Shown: positions 18,488 to 27,552 of the stretch, piece after piece
Numbering within the stretch: position 1 is the stretch's first letter
How the letters are laid out: each line of letters opens with the position of its first letter
Origin: Shimia sp. Alg240-R146
GTDB lineage: Bacteria > Pseudomonadota > Alphaproteobacteria > Rhodobacterales > Rhodobacteraceae
Assembly (NCBI RefSeq): GCF_947331465.1
Contig: NZ_CAMZOK010000001.1
Span: 1,612,001 to 1,676,000, forward strand
Length of the DNA stretch: 64,000 nucleotides
Direction of reading: 5' to 3'
Made by a program: the position numbers and the translations under genes
Notes under the pieces: generated by a model
The model's input: the letters and a program-made list of their open reading frames with translations, nothing else
Database searches by the model: none
Told to the model about the DNA's origin: nothing

Positions 18488-19513
18488 ATGGATCAGCCTG
18501 ACCCCACATTGCGCCCTGAAGCGCGGCCAGAAGATGCGGATCGTGCGCTGCGGCCGCAGGTGTTGGAAGACTTCATCGGTCAACGCGAGGCACGCGCCAA
18601 CCTGCGCGTGTTCATCGAAAGTGCCAAGCGGCGTGGCGAAGCAATGGACCACACGCTGTTTCACGGCCCCCCGGGGCTGGGTAAGACCACGCTGGCGCAA
18701 ATCATGGCGCGCGAATTGGGTGTAAGCTTTCGCATGACATCTGGTCCGGTTCTGGCCAAAGCTGGAGATCTGGCCGCCATTCTGACCAACCTTGAAGCGC
18801 GAGATGTGCTTTTTATTGATGAAATTCACCGCCTTAACCCAGTTGTTGAAGAGATCCTCTATCCGGCGATGGAGGATTTCGAGCTGGACTTGGTGATCGG
18901 TGAAGGACCGGCGGCTCGGACGGTGCGGATTGAATTGCAGCCGTTTACCTTGGTTGGGGCGACCACGCGGTTGGGGTTGTTGACAACGCCATTGCGGGAT
19001 CGCTTTGGGATTCCCACGCGATTGCAGTTTTACACCGAGGATGAGCTCAACGAGATTGTCACCCGGAATGCGCGCAAGTTGGGGGTGCCAGCAGATGATG
19101 CGGGCGCACGCGAGATCGCGCGCCGGTCGCGTGGGACGCCCCGGATTGCAGGGCGGCTTTTACGTCGGGTGGTGGATTTTGCGCTGGTCGAGGGTGACGG
19201 AAGTATCTCAAAAACCCTTGCAGACGGGGCGCTTACACGACTTGGGGTGGACAGCATCGGGCTTGATGGGGCGGACAGACGCTACCTCATGTTCATTGCA
19301 GAGAACTACGGTGGTGGGCCTGTTGGCATCGACACAATTTCGGCAGCACTGTCAGAAAGCCGCGATGCGCTTGAAGAGGTGATTGAGCCGTTTTTGTTGC
19401 AACAGGGACTGGTGCAGCGCACGCCTCGCGGGCGGATGTTGGCGCCCAAAGCCTGGCAGCATCTGGGGCTGGATGCGCCCAAGCGACCGGATCAAACCAC
19501 CCTGTTTGAGTGA
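18488..19513 (+). CDS. ruvB: Holliday junction branch migration helicase RuvB
   Basis: AAA+ motor of the RuvAB complex, 341 residues. Begins with the conserved acidic leader ([13 protein letters not shown]), then Walker [10 protein letters not shown], Walker [11 protein letters not shown], sensor 1 LVGATTRLG, the arginine finger region ([11 protein letters not shown]) and sensor 2 [14 protein letters not shown]. The C-terminal winged helix ([17 protein letters not shown]) binds DNA. Two hexamers pump DNA through the RuvA-bound junction. Third gene of ruvCAB. Confidence 0.98.
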   Translation: MDQPDPTLRPEARPEDADRALRPQVLEDFIGQREARANLRVFIESAKRRGEAMDHTLFHGPPGLGKTTLAQIMARELGVSFRMTSGPVLAKAGDLAAILTNLEARDVLFIDEIHRLNPVVEEILYPAMEDFELDLVIGEGPAARTVRIELQPFTLVGATTRLGLLTTPLRDRFGIPTRLQFYTEDELNEIVTRNARKLGVPADDAGAREIARRSRGTPRIAGRLLRRVVDFALVEGDGSISKTLADGALTRLGVDSIGLDGADRRYLMFIAENYGGGPVGIDTISAALSESRDALEEVIEPFLLQQGLVQRTPRGRMLAPKAWQHLGLDAPKRPDQTTLFE

Positions 19514-19578
19514 TGCTGTATTGCGTCGGTATCGCGTCGGTAACGCGACGGTGTCAAAATTAGGTTCAGGAGAACGGT

Positions 19579-19908
19579 TTGAAGGACTTGCAGGAGCTTG
19601 GCGCGATGGCGCAGGCGGTTGGCGATATTTATGCGGATCGTTTTGATGTGGAGCGCGACGCCACCTTTTATCTGGGCAAGATGATGGAAGAGATGGGCGA
19701 GGTCAGCGCTGCCTATCTGAAGCTGACGGGGCGGGCGCGGGGCGCTGATGGCGCGCCGGAGATGCTGAAAGCAGAGCTTGAGGACGAGTTGGCCGATCTT
19801 TTCGGGTTTCTGTTGTCGTTTGCATGCTGGCAAGGGGTGGACCTCGGCGCGGCTTTGCACAAAAAGTGGGGTGCTTATTTGCCAGAGCCAAAGGATGCCG
19901 CACCATGA
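19579..19908 (+). CDS. MazG-like nucleotide pyrophosphohydrolase, TTG start
   Basis: A 109-residue all-alpha protein of the MazG/PRA-PH-like NTP pyrophosphatase superfamily. The metal-binding pattern is visible: KMMEEMGEVSAAYLKL (E-x-x-E type) followed by AELEDELADLFGFLLSFA (E-x-x-D). Such enzymes hydrolyse NTPs to NMP and pyrophosphate, often for housecleaning of altered nucleotides. TTG 19579 is supported by AGGAG 7 nt upstream; the first ATG (19606) would lose the spacing. The gene overlaps the following one by 4 nt (ATGA), so the two are coupled. Confidence 0.75.
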   Translation: MKDLQELGAMAQAVGDIYADRFDVERDATFYLGKMMEEMGEVSAAYLKLTGRARGADGAPEMLKAELEDELADLFGFLLSFACWQGVDLGAALHKKWGAYLPEPKDAAP

Positions 19909-20531
19909 CCCCTGAAGACGTGCAAGAGTTGTTCACCCGCCAAGACGGCAGCTATGGGTTTGCCCGTTGGGGCCGCCCGATTGCGCCGATTGTGTTTGGC
20001 GTGGAAGACGAGTCTCTTGCGGTGGTCAAAGGCGCCGTGGAAGCGGTGGCGACGTTGGTTGGGCATCAGATGGCGGAGACGGATCCGGAGCTTGGCAGCA
20101 ATCTGATGGTGTTTTTCTTCCGTGAATGGGACGAACTGGTCGCGGTGCCTGATCTTGGGCGGATGATACCGGAGCTTGAGCCCTTGGTGGCGCGGCTGAA
20201 GGCGGCGGAGGCGACGCAGTATCGGGCATTTCGGTTTGATGACACGGGGGCCATTCAGGCAGCCTTTGTGTTTTTGCGCATGAATGAGGCGATGGCGGCG
20301 ATCCCTGCGGAGGCACTGGCGTTGGGCGAAGCTGTGCAGACCATTGTCACATGGGGGCCGAAAGCCTTTGCCGAGCGCTCGCCCTTGGCGAAGGTACCGG
20401 AGACGGGGGCGACGGTGTTGCGCCCGGAAATTGCAGCGGTGATTGCGGCGGCTTATGATCGGATGTTGCCGGTAGCGGCAGATGACGCAAGCCATGCACT
20501 GCGGCTGTTTGCGCGCCTGCGCCTGGACTAA
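19905..20531 (+). CDS. Conserved hypothetical protein coupled to MazG-like gene
   Basis: A 208-residue soluble protein of alpha/beta character that I cannot name. It starts TPEDVQELFTRQDGSYGFARWGRPIAPIVFG, continues with a region rich in strands (NLMVFFFREWDELVAVPDL) and ends with an Ala-rich helix (IAAVIAAAYDRMLPVAADDASHALRLFARL). No signal peptide or membrane span. ATG 19905 overlaps the MazG-like stop; the frame is open upstream from 19824 but that part lies inside the neighbour. Coupling hints at a role next to nucleotide housecleaning, but that is inference. Confidence 0.75.
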   Translation: MTPEDVQELFTRQDGSYGFARWGRPIAPIVFGVEDESLAVVKGAVEAVATLVGHQMAETDPELGSNLMVFFFREWDELVAVPDLGRMIPELEPLVARLKAAEATQYRAFRFDDTGAIQAAFVFLRMNEAMAAIPAEALALGEAVQTIVTWGPKAFAERSPLAKVPETGATVLRPEIAAVIAAAYDRMLPVAADDASHALRLFARLRLD

Positions 20532-20687
20532 CGGTTCACGCCACGTCCGGGTCTGAAATTTGCGATGTGCATGTCGTTTCGCACCACAGTGGTGACGTGT
20601 GCGACAGACCGACGGTGCCAAAACTTGAATTTTCGGCATCTTAACGTGAAACTGTGGTTAGGTTTCCGTTTTTAAGAGGTCATTGCT

Positions 20688-21971
20688 GTGAAGATATTGG
20701 TCAGTCGCGGTCTCGTCGCGTTGTTTCTTTGTTTTGGGCTAACGTTGAGTTTGTTCAGCGGCGGCGCTCAGGCCGCCTCTGACGAGATAGTGTCTAAGGC
20801 CAGCAGCCTTGATGTATCTACAGAACGGCTCGAACTGTATGTCGTTCCCCTGACCAATGAGCAGCTTTCGGAATTGGCGGTTGTTTGGCAGGGGCATATG
20901 TCCTCTGTTATGTCGACTTTTGTCGACCAGAGTGAACAGGCCCAAAGGCTGACGGGTGCGCCTGCTGAGGCAATGCGTGCCAAAGTCGAGAACACGGTGA
21001 GCGCACAAGTGCGTATCGCTGAGAATTACAGAAACGTTTTGTCGAGCTGGGCCGCAAAGGGTGGCAAGGCTGAAGATATCGATTTGCATCAAAAATATCT
21101 GGCCGTGGTCGGAGGCGCGACTCTTAAGGCGACGGACCCGAGAACCTTGGTCGCGGTCGCCTTGGAGTGGTTGGGATCGCGCGATGGCGGTGTTGGCCTT
21201 TTGATCCAGGTCCTTGTGTTTGCCTTTGCGCTTTTTGTGCTGCTGTTTATCGCGCGGTTTGTGAAACGGCTTGCAGGACGGGGTTTGGACCGCTTGCCTG
21301 CCATGTCGCGTCTTTTGAAAAACTTCGTTTTGACTGTTGTGTATTGGATCACCGTGATCGTCGGCTTGATGATCTCTTTGGGCATAGCGGGTGTGAATGT
21401 GACGCCGCTTTTTGCAGTGTTTGGCGGATTGAGTTTTATTCTGGGTTTTGCGTTGCAAGACACGCTTGGCAATCTGGCAAGTGGTTTGATGATCATGGTT
21501 CTCAAGCCGTTTGATACCGGAGATTTCATCGAGATTTCCGGAGCCAGTGGCGTTGTGGACGATATGTCGGTGGTTTCGACCCAGATACGGACGTTTGATA
21601 ACCAGATCATCGTCGTGCCGAATTCCAAGATTTGGGGGGACGTGATCACCAATGTCAGTGCTGCCAAAACCCGACGGGTCGATTTGGTCTTTGGAATTGC
21701 CTATTCCGACAATGCGCCGCGTGCTGTCGAGGTCCTTCGAAAGCTTGTCGAGGCGGATGAGCGGTGTTTGAAAGATCCCGTGGCGGAAATATTCGTCGGT
21801 GAATTAGGGGACAGTTCGGTCAACATTTTTTGCAGGCCTTGGGTCGCAACCGAAGACTATTGGGAAGTCTACTGGGGTTTAACCGGCTTGGTGAAAGAGC
21901 AGTTTGACAGCGAAGGGATTTCGATCCCGTTCCCGCAACGCGACGTGCATATTATCGCCGCAGAGAGTTGA
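20688..21971 (+). CDS. Mechanosensitive ion channel (MscS family), GTG start
   Basis: Inner-membrane tension-gated channel, 427 residues. A signal peptide (ALFLCFGLTLSLFSGGAQA) precedes a periplasmic helical region of about 150 residues, then membrane spans at about 165-190, 210-235 and the pore helix followed by the beta domain. The MscS signature is clear: FILGFALQDTLGNLASGLMI, then PFDTGDFIEISGASGVVDDM and NQIIVVPNSKIWGDVITN. The C-terminal alpha/beta vestibule ends FDSEGISIPFPQRDVHI. GTG 20688 has AAGAGG nine bases upstream. The extra periplasmic domain distinguishes it from minimal E. coli MscS. Confidence 0.92.
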   Translation: MKILVSRGLVALFLCFGLTLSLFSGGAQAASDEIVSKASSLDVSTERLELYVVPLTNEQLSELAVVWQGHMSSVMSTFVDQSEQAQRLTGAPAEAMRAKVENTVSAQVRIAENYRNVLSSWAAKGGKAEDIDLHQKYLAVVGGATLKATDPRTLVAVALEWLGSRDGGVGLLIQVLVFAFALFVLLFIARFVKRLAGRGLDRLPAMSRLLKNFVLTVVYWITVIVGLMISLGIAGVNVTPLFAVFGGLSFILGFALQDTLGNLASGLMIMVLKPFDTGDFIEISGASGVVDDMSVVSTQIRTFDNQIIVVPNSKIWGDVITNVSAAKTRRVDLVFGIAYSDNAPRAVEVLRKLVEADERCLKDPVAEIFVGELGDSSVNIFCRPWVATEDYWEVYWGLTGLVKEQFDSEGISIPFPQRDVHIIAAES

Positions 21972-22043
21972 GTGGCCGCGGGTCTTGCCCTGAATAAGAT
22001 CTTGCCCTACGCATTTTCACAAAGACATTTCGGAGCGCCCTCA

Positions 22044-22430
22044 ATGATTTTTACCCTGCCGATCCGCGTTTATTATGAAGACACTGACATGGCGGGGATT
22101 GTCTATTACGCCAACTATCTCAAATTCATCGAGCGCGGGCGCAGCGAATGGGTGCGCGAGATCGGGATGGATCAACTCAAGATGAAGGCCGAGGGCATCG
22201 TGTTTGCGGTGCGACGGGTGGAGTGTGACTATCTTGGAAGCGCGGTTCTGGACGATCAGTTGACGGTTGAGACCAAGGTGACAAGCGTGTCAGCTGCGCG
22301 GCTGGTGATGGACCAGTGGGTGAAACGTGGCGAAGAGCTCTTGTTTCAGGCGACCGTTACGGTTGTGTGCATGAACGAAGCAGGGCAGCCGGTGCGTTTA
22401 CCGGCGGATATCCGCCAAATGGTGCATTAA
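22044..22430 (+). CDS. ybgC: Tol-Pal system-associated acyl-CoA thioesterase
   Basis: Hot-dog-fold thioesterase of the 4HBT/YbgC family, 128 residues. The catalytic signature is YYEDTDMAGIVYYANYLKFIERGRSE (Asp in EDTDMAG), here split as EDTDMAGIVYYANYL and ERGRSEW. The gene directly precedes tolQ, the standard context, and YbgC acts on acyl-ACP or acyl-CoA thioesters near phospholipid synthesis. ATG 22044 has GGAG 8 nt upstream; the frame is open from GTG 21972, immediately after the channel gene, but that extension is not family-like. Confidence 0.93.
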   Translation: MIFTLPIRVYYEDTDMAGIVYYANYLKFIERGRSEWVREIGMDQLKMKAEGIVFAVRRVECDYLGSAVLDDQLTVETKVTSVSAARLVMDQWVKRGEELLFQATVTVVCMNEAGQPVRLPADIRQMVH

Positions 22431-22541
22431 TGCGGGCGCAATTCCGGTTATGACGCCAAATTGATAGCTTTCCCGCTGGACCTGCGTTAACTTTCAGTCA
22501 CACAAAAGCCCCACAAGAGGGCCGAAAGCAGAGCAGGCATT

Positions 22542-23216
22542 ATGGAAGCAGCAGTCGATTTTTCGATGTGGGCGTTATTTGCGCGCGCAACTCTGACCGT
22601 GAAACTGGTGATGGTGATGCTCATCGTGGCGTCATTCTGGTCGTGGTCGGTGATCATTCAAAAACACATCATGTATCGCAAAGCGCGCCGTGAGGCGGCG
22701 CAGTTTGACCGGGCGTTCTGGTCGGGCGAGCCGTTGGACAAGCTTTTTGAAGAGCTCGGACCGGAGCCAGAGGGCCGCTCCGCACGGGTTTTTGCCGCCG
22801 GAATGGTCGAATGGCAACGCAGCCATCGCCAAGATGGTGAGCTGATTGCCAATGCCACCAGCCGGATCGACCGGTCGATGGATGTGGCGATTGCCAAAGA
22901 AGCAGACGAGATGCAGCACGGATTGCCGATTTTGGCGACCGTCGGGTCGACCGCGCCGTTTGTCGGTCTGTTTGGCACCGTCTGGGGCATCATGAATGCC
23001 TTTATTGAAATTGCAGCCCAGCAAAACACCAACCTTGCCGTAGTGGCGCCGGGCATTGCCGAGGCGCTTTTGGCCACGGGTTTGGGATTGCTGGCGGCGA
23101 TACCGGCGGTGGTGTTTTACAACAAGCTGAGCGCGGACAGTGACCGCATCATCGCGGGCTATGAAGCCTTTGCCGATGAGTTCGCCACCATTCTTAGCCG
23201 CCAGCTGGACGCCTGA
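22542..23216 (+). CDS. tolQ: Tol-Pal system protein TolQ
   Basis: Inner-membrane stator subunit (ExbB/MotA-like), 224 residues. One N-terminal span (LVMVMLIVASFWSWSVIIQKH), a large cytoplasmic loop, then two spans in the conserved C-terminal block: PILATVGSTAPFVGLFGTVWG and ALLATGLGLLAAIPAVVFYN. TolQ-TolR uses the proton gradient to drive TolA. The gene is first of the tolQRAB-pal set and is 111 nt from ybgC. Confidence 0.96.
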   Translation: MEAAVDFSMWALFARATLTVKLVMVMLIVASFWSWSVIIQKHIMYRKARREAAQFDRAFWSGEPLDKLFEELGPEPEGRSARVFAAGMVEWQRSHRQDGELIANATSRIDRSMDVAIAKEADEMQHGLPILATVGSTAPFVGLFGTVWGIMNAFIEIAAQQNTNLAVVAPGIAEALLATGLGLLAAIPAVVFYNKLSADSDRIIAGYEAFADEFATILSRQLDA

Positions 23217-23219
23217 GCC

Positions 23220-23690
23220 ATGGGCGCGGGTGTGATGAAATCTGGCGGAGGTGGCGGCAAGCGGCGGCGGCGCAGCCGGCGTGGCAGCCAGCCGATGAGC
23301 GAGATCAACGTGACGCCGTTTGTGGACGTCATGCTGGTGTTGCTGATCATCTTTATGGTGGCGGCACCGCTGCTGACCGTGGGCGTTGAGGTAGAGCTGC
23401 CCAAAACGGCGGCCAATCCATTGCCCGGAGAGCAGGAAGAGCCGTTGACGGTGACCATCGCGGCGGATTTGTCGATCAGTGTGATGACGACTGAGGTGGC
23501 CGCAAGCGAGCTGGTGCCGATGCTGCGCGCGGTGGCGGCGGAACGTGACAGCGACCGGGTCTATCTGCGCGCGGACGGCGCGATCCCTTATGAGGCGGTT
23601 GTGCAGGTCATGGGCGCGCTGAATGCGGGCGGGTTTTCCAATGTGGGTCTGGTGACTGACGTTGGCGGGCCGACGCTCGACGGACAGTAA
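23220..23690 (+). CDS. tolR: Tol-Pal system protein TolR
   Basis: ExbD/TolR family, 156 residues. A basic Gly/Arg-rich N-terminus (GGGGKRRRRSRRGSQ) and PMSEINVTPFVDVMLVLLIIF form the single membrane span with the essential proton-carrying Asp (FVDVMLVLL). The periplasmic domain ends in VQVMGALNAGGFSNVGLVTD, typical of TolR/ExbD. Three nt separate it from tolQ. Confidence 0.96.
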   Translation: MGAGVMKSGGGGGKRRRRSRRGSQPMSEINVTPFVDVMLVLLIIFMVAAPLLTVGVEVELPKTAANPLPGEQEEPLTVTIAADLSISVMTTEVAASELVPMLRAVAAERDSDRVYLRADGAIPYEAVVQVMGALNAGGFSNVGLVTDVGGPTLDGQ

Positions 23691-23704
23691 GCCGGAGCGC
23701 GCGG

Positions 23705-24799
23705 GTGCATATCGGACAATATATCTCTGGCGCGGCCCATGTAGGGCTGATCGGCTGGGTGCTTTTGGGCGGTGTGTTCCGCCCCGACGCGCCGCCGGTT
23801 GAGGTATCGGAGGTGGCGATCATTTCGGCTGAGGAATTTGCCGCTTTGACACCGACGACTGACGCGCCTGATCTGAGCACAGATGTTGTTGCGCCAACCC
23901 CGCCAGAAGACACGACCTCGCCGGAGGTGGCTGCCGCGATTGATGAAGCCGTGCAACAAGCCGCGCCCCAGGAGGCTGAGGTTGCGGAGCCGGATGTGAC
24001 GCCGGATGTGCCGGACCCGCAGCCACCAGAGCCGCAGGATGTCACGGATGAAGCGCCGGTATTGCCGACACCAGAGGTCGACACTGCCGTGGTTATTCCA
24101 GACACGCCCGTCAGACCGGATCCGGTGCCAACCGAGCGGGTTGCGCCCGAACCTGTGGCGCAGCCAAAGCCGGAAACCACCATCGCGGATGAGTTGCAGG
24201 AAGCCACCAAGCCCGACGAGGCGGGGCAGGCTGCAGAAGAGGTCACCGAAGACACCGCGCCCGAAGCTGCGTCCAGCGAGATTGTCACCGAACCCAAACA
24301 GGACGAGGTTGCCAGCGCCGCGCCGACAACCTCGGTGCGCCCAAAAGTGCGCCCTGCGCGGCCCGCCGTGGCCGAGCCAACGCAGCCCATTGCCACAGAC
24401 GACGCGGTGGCGGCAGCCTTGGCTGAGGCCACCTCTAGCGAGGCCAGCGAGGCCACACCCCAGTCCAGCGCGCCATCCGGCCCGCCGTTAACCGGTGGCG
24501 AAAAAGATGGGTTGCGCGTGGCTGTGCAGCAATGTTGGGTTGTCGATGTGGGCAGCCGCGCAGCAGACGTGACCGTGGTTGTGGGAATGGAATTGGATCG
24601 CAGCGGCAAGGTGCAAGGCGATGTGCGCCTGATTGATGCGACCGGCGGAGACGATGCTGCCGTGCGCACGGCCTTTCAGGCGGCGCGGCGTGCCGTTCTT
24701 CGGTGCCAAAAAACCGGCTATGATCTGCCGGAAGAGAAATACGACCACTGGAAAGACGTGGAAATCACATTTAACCCTGAGAAAATGAGGCGCAAATGA
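23705..24799 (+). CDS. tolA: TolA-like protein with acidic Pro-rich linker, GTG start
   Basis: Periplasm-spanning linker of the Tol-Pal system, 364 residues. The N-terminal anchor ([17 protein letters not shown]) is followed by about 240 residues rich in Pro, Glu, Asp, Thr, Ala and Val (for example [14 protein letters not shown]), unlike the Lys/Ala helical domain II of E. coli TolA. The C-terminal domain ([20 protein letters not shown] then [14 protein letters not shown] and [17 protein letters not shown]) matches the TonB/TolA C fold. GTG 23705 has GGAG upstream. The stop overlaps tolB. Identity rests on C-terminus and context. Confidence 0.9.
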   Translation: MHIGQYISGAAHVGLIGWVLLGGVFRPDAPPVEVSEVAIISAEEFAALTPTTDAPDLSTDVVAPTPPEDTTSPEVAAAIDEAVQQAAPQEAEVAEPDVTPDVPDPQPPEPQDVTDEAPVLPTPEVDTAVVIPDTPVRPDPVPTERVAPEPVAQPKPETTIADELQEATKPDEAGQAAEEVTEDTAPEAASSEIVTEPKQDEVASAAPTTSVRPKVRPARPAVAEPTQPIATDDAVAAALAEATSSEASEATPQSSAPSGPPLTGGEKDGLRVAVQQCWVVDVGSRAADVTVVVGMELDRSGKVQGDVRLIDATGGDDAAVRTAFQAARRAVLRCQKTGYDLPEEKYDHWKDVEITFNPEKMRRK

Positions 24800-26121
24800 A
24801 GAACCTTGCTGCGACCCTTCTTATCGGACTTTGTGCCTTTGGCGCTTCCGTGCATACGGCGATCGCCCAAAGTGGTCCGCTCAGGATCGAGATTACGGAT
24901 GGGGTGATTGAGCCGCTGCCGTACGCGGTGCCCAATTTTGTGGCAGAAACGCCAGGATCGAACCAAATATCCAAAGACATGGCGCGGGTGATTGCGGCGG
25001 ACCTGAACGGCACGGGCTTGTTCCGCGAAATTCCGGCCAAGGCGCATATTTCGACCATCACGCATTTTGGCAATCCGGTACAATTTTCGGACTGGAAGGC
25101 GATCAACGCGCAGGCGCTGATCACCGGCGGAGTGTCGGTGTCAGGCAACGAGCTTGAGGTCAAATTCCGCGTGTTTGACGTGTTTGCCGGTCAAGAGCTT
25201 GGCAATGGGTTGCGGTTCAAAGGGACGACCGATGGCTGGCGGCGTATGGCCCATAAAGTGGCCGATGCGGTTTATGGCCGGATCACCGGTGAGGGTGGCT
25301 ATTTTGACAGCCGCGTGGTGTTTGTCAGCGAATCCGGTCCCAAAAACGACCGCAAAAAACGGCTGGCGGTGATGGATTACGACGGGGCGAACCTGCAGTA
25401 TTTGACCGACAGCAAAGACATTGTGTTGGCGCCGCGGTTCTCGCCCACCGGCGATCAGGTGCTTTATACCAGCTATGAAACCGGCTTTCCGCAGGTCTAT
25501 GTGCTCAACGTTGGTTCGGCCCAGCGGCGGGTACTGAGCAACCAAAGTGGCACGATGAGCTTTGCGCCGCGGTTCTCACCGGATGGTAAGAGCGTGGTGA
25601 TGTCGGTCACGGATGGCGGCAACACTGATCTTTATAAAATGGACATTGGCAGCGGCAAACGCACCCGCCTGTCGCAATCGCCGTCGATTGAGACCGCGCC
25701 GAGCTATAGCCCGGATGGTAGCCAGATCGTGTTTGAGAGCGATCGTTCGGGTACCCAACAGCTTTATGTGATGAGCGCAAATGGTGGCGAGGCCAAGCGG
25801 ATCAGCTTTGGGCAGGGGCGGTACGGCACACCGGTCTGGAGCCCACGTGGCGATCTGGTCGCCTTTACCAAGCAAAACAAAGGCCGGTTCCATATCGGCG
25901 TGATGCGCACCGATGGCAGCGAGGAACGGCTGTTGACGGCATCGTTCCTGGATGAGGGGCCAACATGGGCGCCAAACGGGCGGGTGATCATGTTTACGCG
26001 TGAAACCCGTGGCGCGGACGGGGCGTCGGCGCTTTACTCTGTCGATGTGTCCGGTCGCAACCTGAAGCGGGTTGAAATTGGCGGGGGCGGCTCTGATCCG
26101 AGCTGGTCGCCGCTGCAATAA
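24796..26121 (+). CDS. tolB: Tol-Pal system beta-propeller protein TolB
   Basis: Periplasmic protein of 441 residues with a signal peptide ending at TAIAQSG. The N-terminal alpha/beta domain ([30 protein letters not shown]) precedes a six-bladed propeller with repeated F/YSPDG motifs: [50 protein letters not shown] and [11 protein letters not shown]. TolB binds Pal and the TolA C-terminus. It overlaps tolA by 4 nt. A stem-loop follows in the short gap to pal. Confidence 0.97.
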   Translation: MKNLAATLLIGLCAFGASVHTAIAQSGPLRIEITDGVIEPLPYAVPNFVAETPGSNQISKDMARVIAADLNGTGLFREIPAKAHISTITHFGNPVQFSDWKAINAQALITGGVSVSGNELEVKFRVFDVFAGQELGNGLRFKGTTDGWRRMAHKVADAVYGRITGEGGYFDSRVVFVSESGPKNDRKKRLAVMDYDGANLQYLTDSKDIVLAPRFSPTGDQVLYTSYETGFPQVYVLNVGSAQRRVLSNQSGTMSFAPRFSPDGKSVVMSVTDGGNTDLYKMDIGSGKRTRLSQSPSIETAPSYSPDGSQIVFESDRSGTQQLYVMSANGGEAKRISFGQGRYGTPVWSPRGDLVAFTKQNKGRFHIGVMRTDGSEERLLTASFLDEGPTWAPNGRVIMFTRETRGADGASALYSVDVSGRNLKRVEIGGGGSDPSWSPLQ

Positions 26122-26137
26122 GGTAAGATTTAATCGC

Positions 26138-26164
26138 TGCGCCATCTGTGATAGGACTGGCGCA
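26138..26164 (+). promoter_or_regulatory. Stem-loop in tolB-pal intergenic gap
   Basis: TGCGCCA (26138-26144) pairs with TGGCGCA (26158-26164) around a 13-nt loop, 33 nt before the pal start. No T tract follows, so it is more likely an mRNA stabilising or processing element than a terminator. Confidence 0.4.
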
Positions 26165-26196
26165 ACAACAGGCAACGAAACAAGAGGCACTTCGAG

Positions 26197-26697
26197 ATGA
26201 AACACCTGAGCAAAGCGGCACTGGTCGTAGCAGGTCTGGCTCTGGCCGCCTGTAGTCAACCTCATTTGGACGACGGCTACCAAGGACCGGGTGCTGGCAC
26301 GGGCGAGGCGGGCAGCGTGTCTGACCCCACTTCGGTGGCACATTTTAACGAAGCGATTGGCGACCGGGTGTTGTTTGCGGTGGATCAGTCCACGCTGGGT
26401 GAGCAGGGCCGTTTGGTGGTGCTGGCGCAGGCGAACTGGCTGTTGGCAAACACAGAATACACCGCAGTGATCGAAGGCCATGCCGACGAGCAGGGCACAC
26501 GGGAATACAACCTTGCGCTTGGCGCACGGCGTGCTGCGGCAGTGGAAGAGTTGTTGGTCGCCCAAGGCGTGTCCGCAAACCGGTTGCGCACGGTCAGCTT
26601 TGGCAAGGAGCGTCCGCTTGAAGTTTGCTCGCAAGAAAGTTGTTATGAGCGAAACCGGCGGGCAGTCACAGTGCTGGCGGCTGGCTTGTCTGGATAA
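26197..26697 (+). CDS. pal: Peptidoglycan-associated lipoprotein Pal
   Basis: Outer-membrane lipoprotein of 166 residues. The lipobox LALAAC places the acylated cysteine at about residue 20. The C-terminal OmpA-like domain has RVLFAVDQSTLG, VIEGHADEQGTREYNLALGARRA (split: GHADEQGTREYN) and the Asp/Arg peptidoglycan-binding residues, ending YERNRRAVTVL. Pal links the outer membrane to peptidoglycan and is cycled by TolB. Follows tolB by 75 nt. Confidence 0.96.
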   Translation: MKHLSKAALVVAGLALAACSQPHLDDGYQGPGAGTGEAGSVSDPTSVAHFNEAIGDRVLFAVDQSTLGEQGRLVVLAQANWLLANTEYTAVIEGHADEQGTREYNLALGARRAAAVEELLVAQGVSANRLRTVSFGKERPLEVCSQESCYERNRRAVTVLAAGLSG

Positions 26698-26715
26698 TCG
26701 GCGGAGAAAAACCAC

Positions 26716-27552
26716 ATGAAGAGCTCGGTATTTGGCGCAGTGACCGCCTTGGCGCTGGTGATGGCACCGGTGAGTGGCAAGGCGCAGGACAATAGTGAAA
26801 CGCTGGCGGACATCCGCCAGCAGTTGACCGTGCTTTATGTCGACATACAGCGTCTGAAGCGGGAACTGTCGACCACAGGTTCAGCGGGAGGCACAACGTC
26901 AGGGGCATCCACGCTTGAGCGTGTCGATGCGATTGAGCAGCGTTTGAGGGAGCTGACGGGTAAAACTGAGCAGCTGCAATATCGCGTGGAGCGGGTTGTA
27001 GAGGACGGCACGAACCGGATTGGCGATCTTGAATTCCGGCTGGTCGAGCTGGAAGGCGGCGATTTGAGCGCGTTAGGTGAGACCACAACGTTGGGCGGTG
27101 ATGTCGGATCGGTGGAAATCATCGACAACGGCGAAGATGGGTCGGGCGACGGCGACACCACCGAGTTGGCAGTTGGCGAAGAGGCGGATTTTTCCCGTGC
27201 CATGTCTGCCTTGGATGGCGGCGATTTCCGCGCGGCGTCGGATCAGTTTGAGACCTTTGTGCAGACTTATCCCGGCAGCCCGCTGGAAGCGGAGGCGCAT
27301 TTGCGCCGTGGGCAGGCGCTGGAAGGGTTGGAGGAACACACCCGCGCCGCGCGTGCGTTTTTGGAGGCCTATTCCGGTGGCCCAAATGCCGGCACCGCAC
27401 CTGAGGCGTTGTTTCGTTTGGGCAAATCATTGGGAGCCTTGGGGCAATCCAACGAGGCCTGTGTAACGCTGAACGAGGTGGCTGTGCGGTATCCGACGTC
27501 CGGATTTGTGACGCAAGCACAGGGCGAAATGACCTCATTGCAGTGTTCGTGA
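26716..27552 (+). CDS. cpoB: Tol-Pal cell division coordinator CpoB (YbgF)
   Basis: Periplasmic protein of 278 residues with a signal peptide ending near GKAQDN. An N-terminal coiled coil (QLTVLYVDIQRLKRELS and VDAIEQRLRELTGKTEQLQ) gives trimerisation; a low-complexity acidic Gly/Asp linker follows; the C-terminal TPR region contains DFSRAMSALDGGDFRAASDQF, SPLEAEAHLRRGQALEGLEE and APEALFRLGKSLGALGQ. CpoB couples outer-membrane constriction and septal peptidoglycan synthesis. Its stop overlaps the tilS start (GTGA). Confidence 0.92.
   Translation: MKSSVFGAVTALALVMAPVSGKAQDNSETLADIRQQLTVLYVDIQRLKRELSTTGSAGGTTSGASTLERVDAIEQRLRELTGKTEQLQYRVERVVEDGTNRIGDLEFRLVELEGGDLSALGETTTLGGDVGSVEIIDNGEDGSGDGDTTELAVGEEADFSRAMSALDGGDFRAASDQFETFVQTYPGSPLEAEAHLRRGQALEGLEEHTRAARAFLEAYSGGPNAGTAPEALFRLGKSLGALGQSNEACVTLNEVAVRYPTSGFVTQAQGEMTSLQCS

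Noticed and set aside
23608..24669. Minus-strand 353-residue Ser/Thr/Gly-rich frame, superficially a surface protein
   Set aside because: It is the antisense shadow of the Pro/Glu-rich tolA coding region and has no independent signals.
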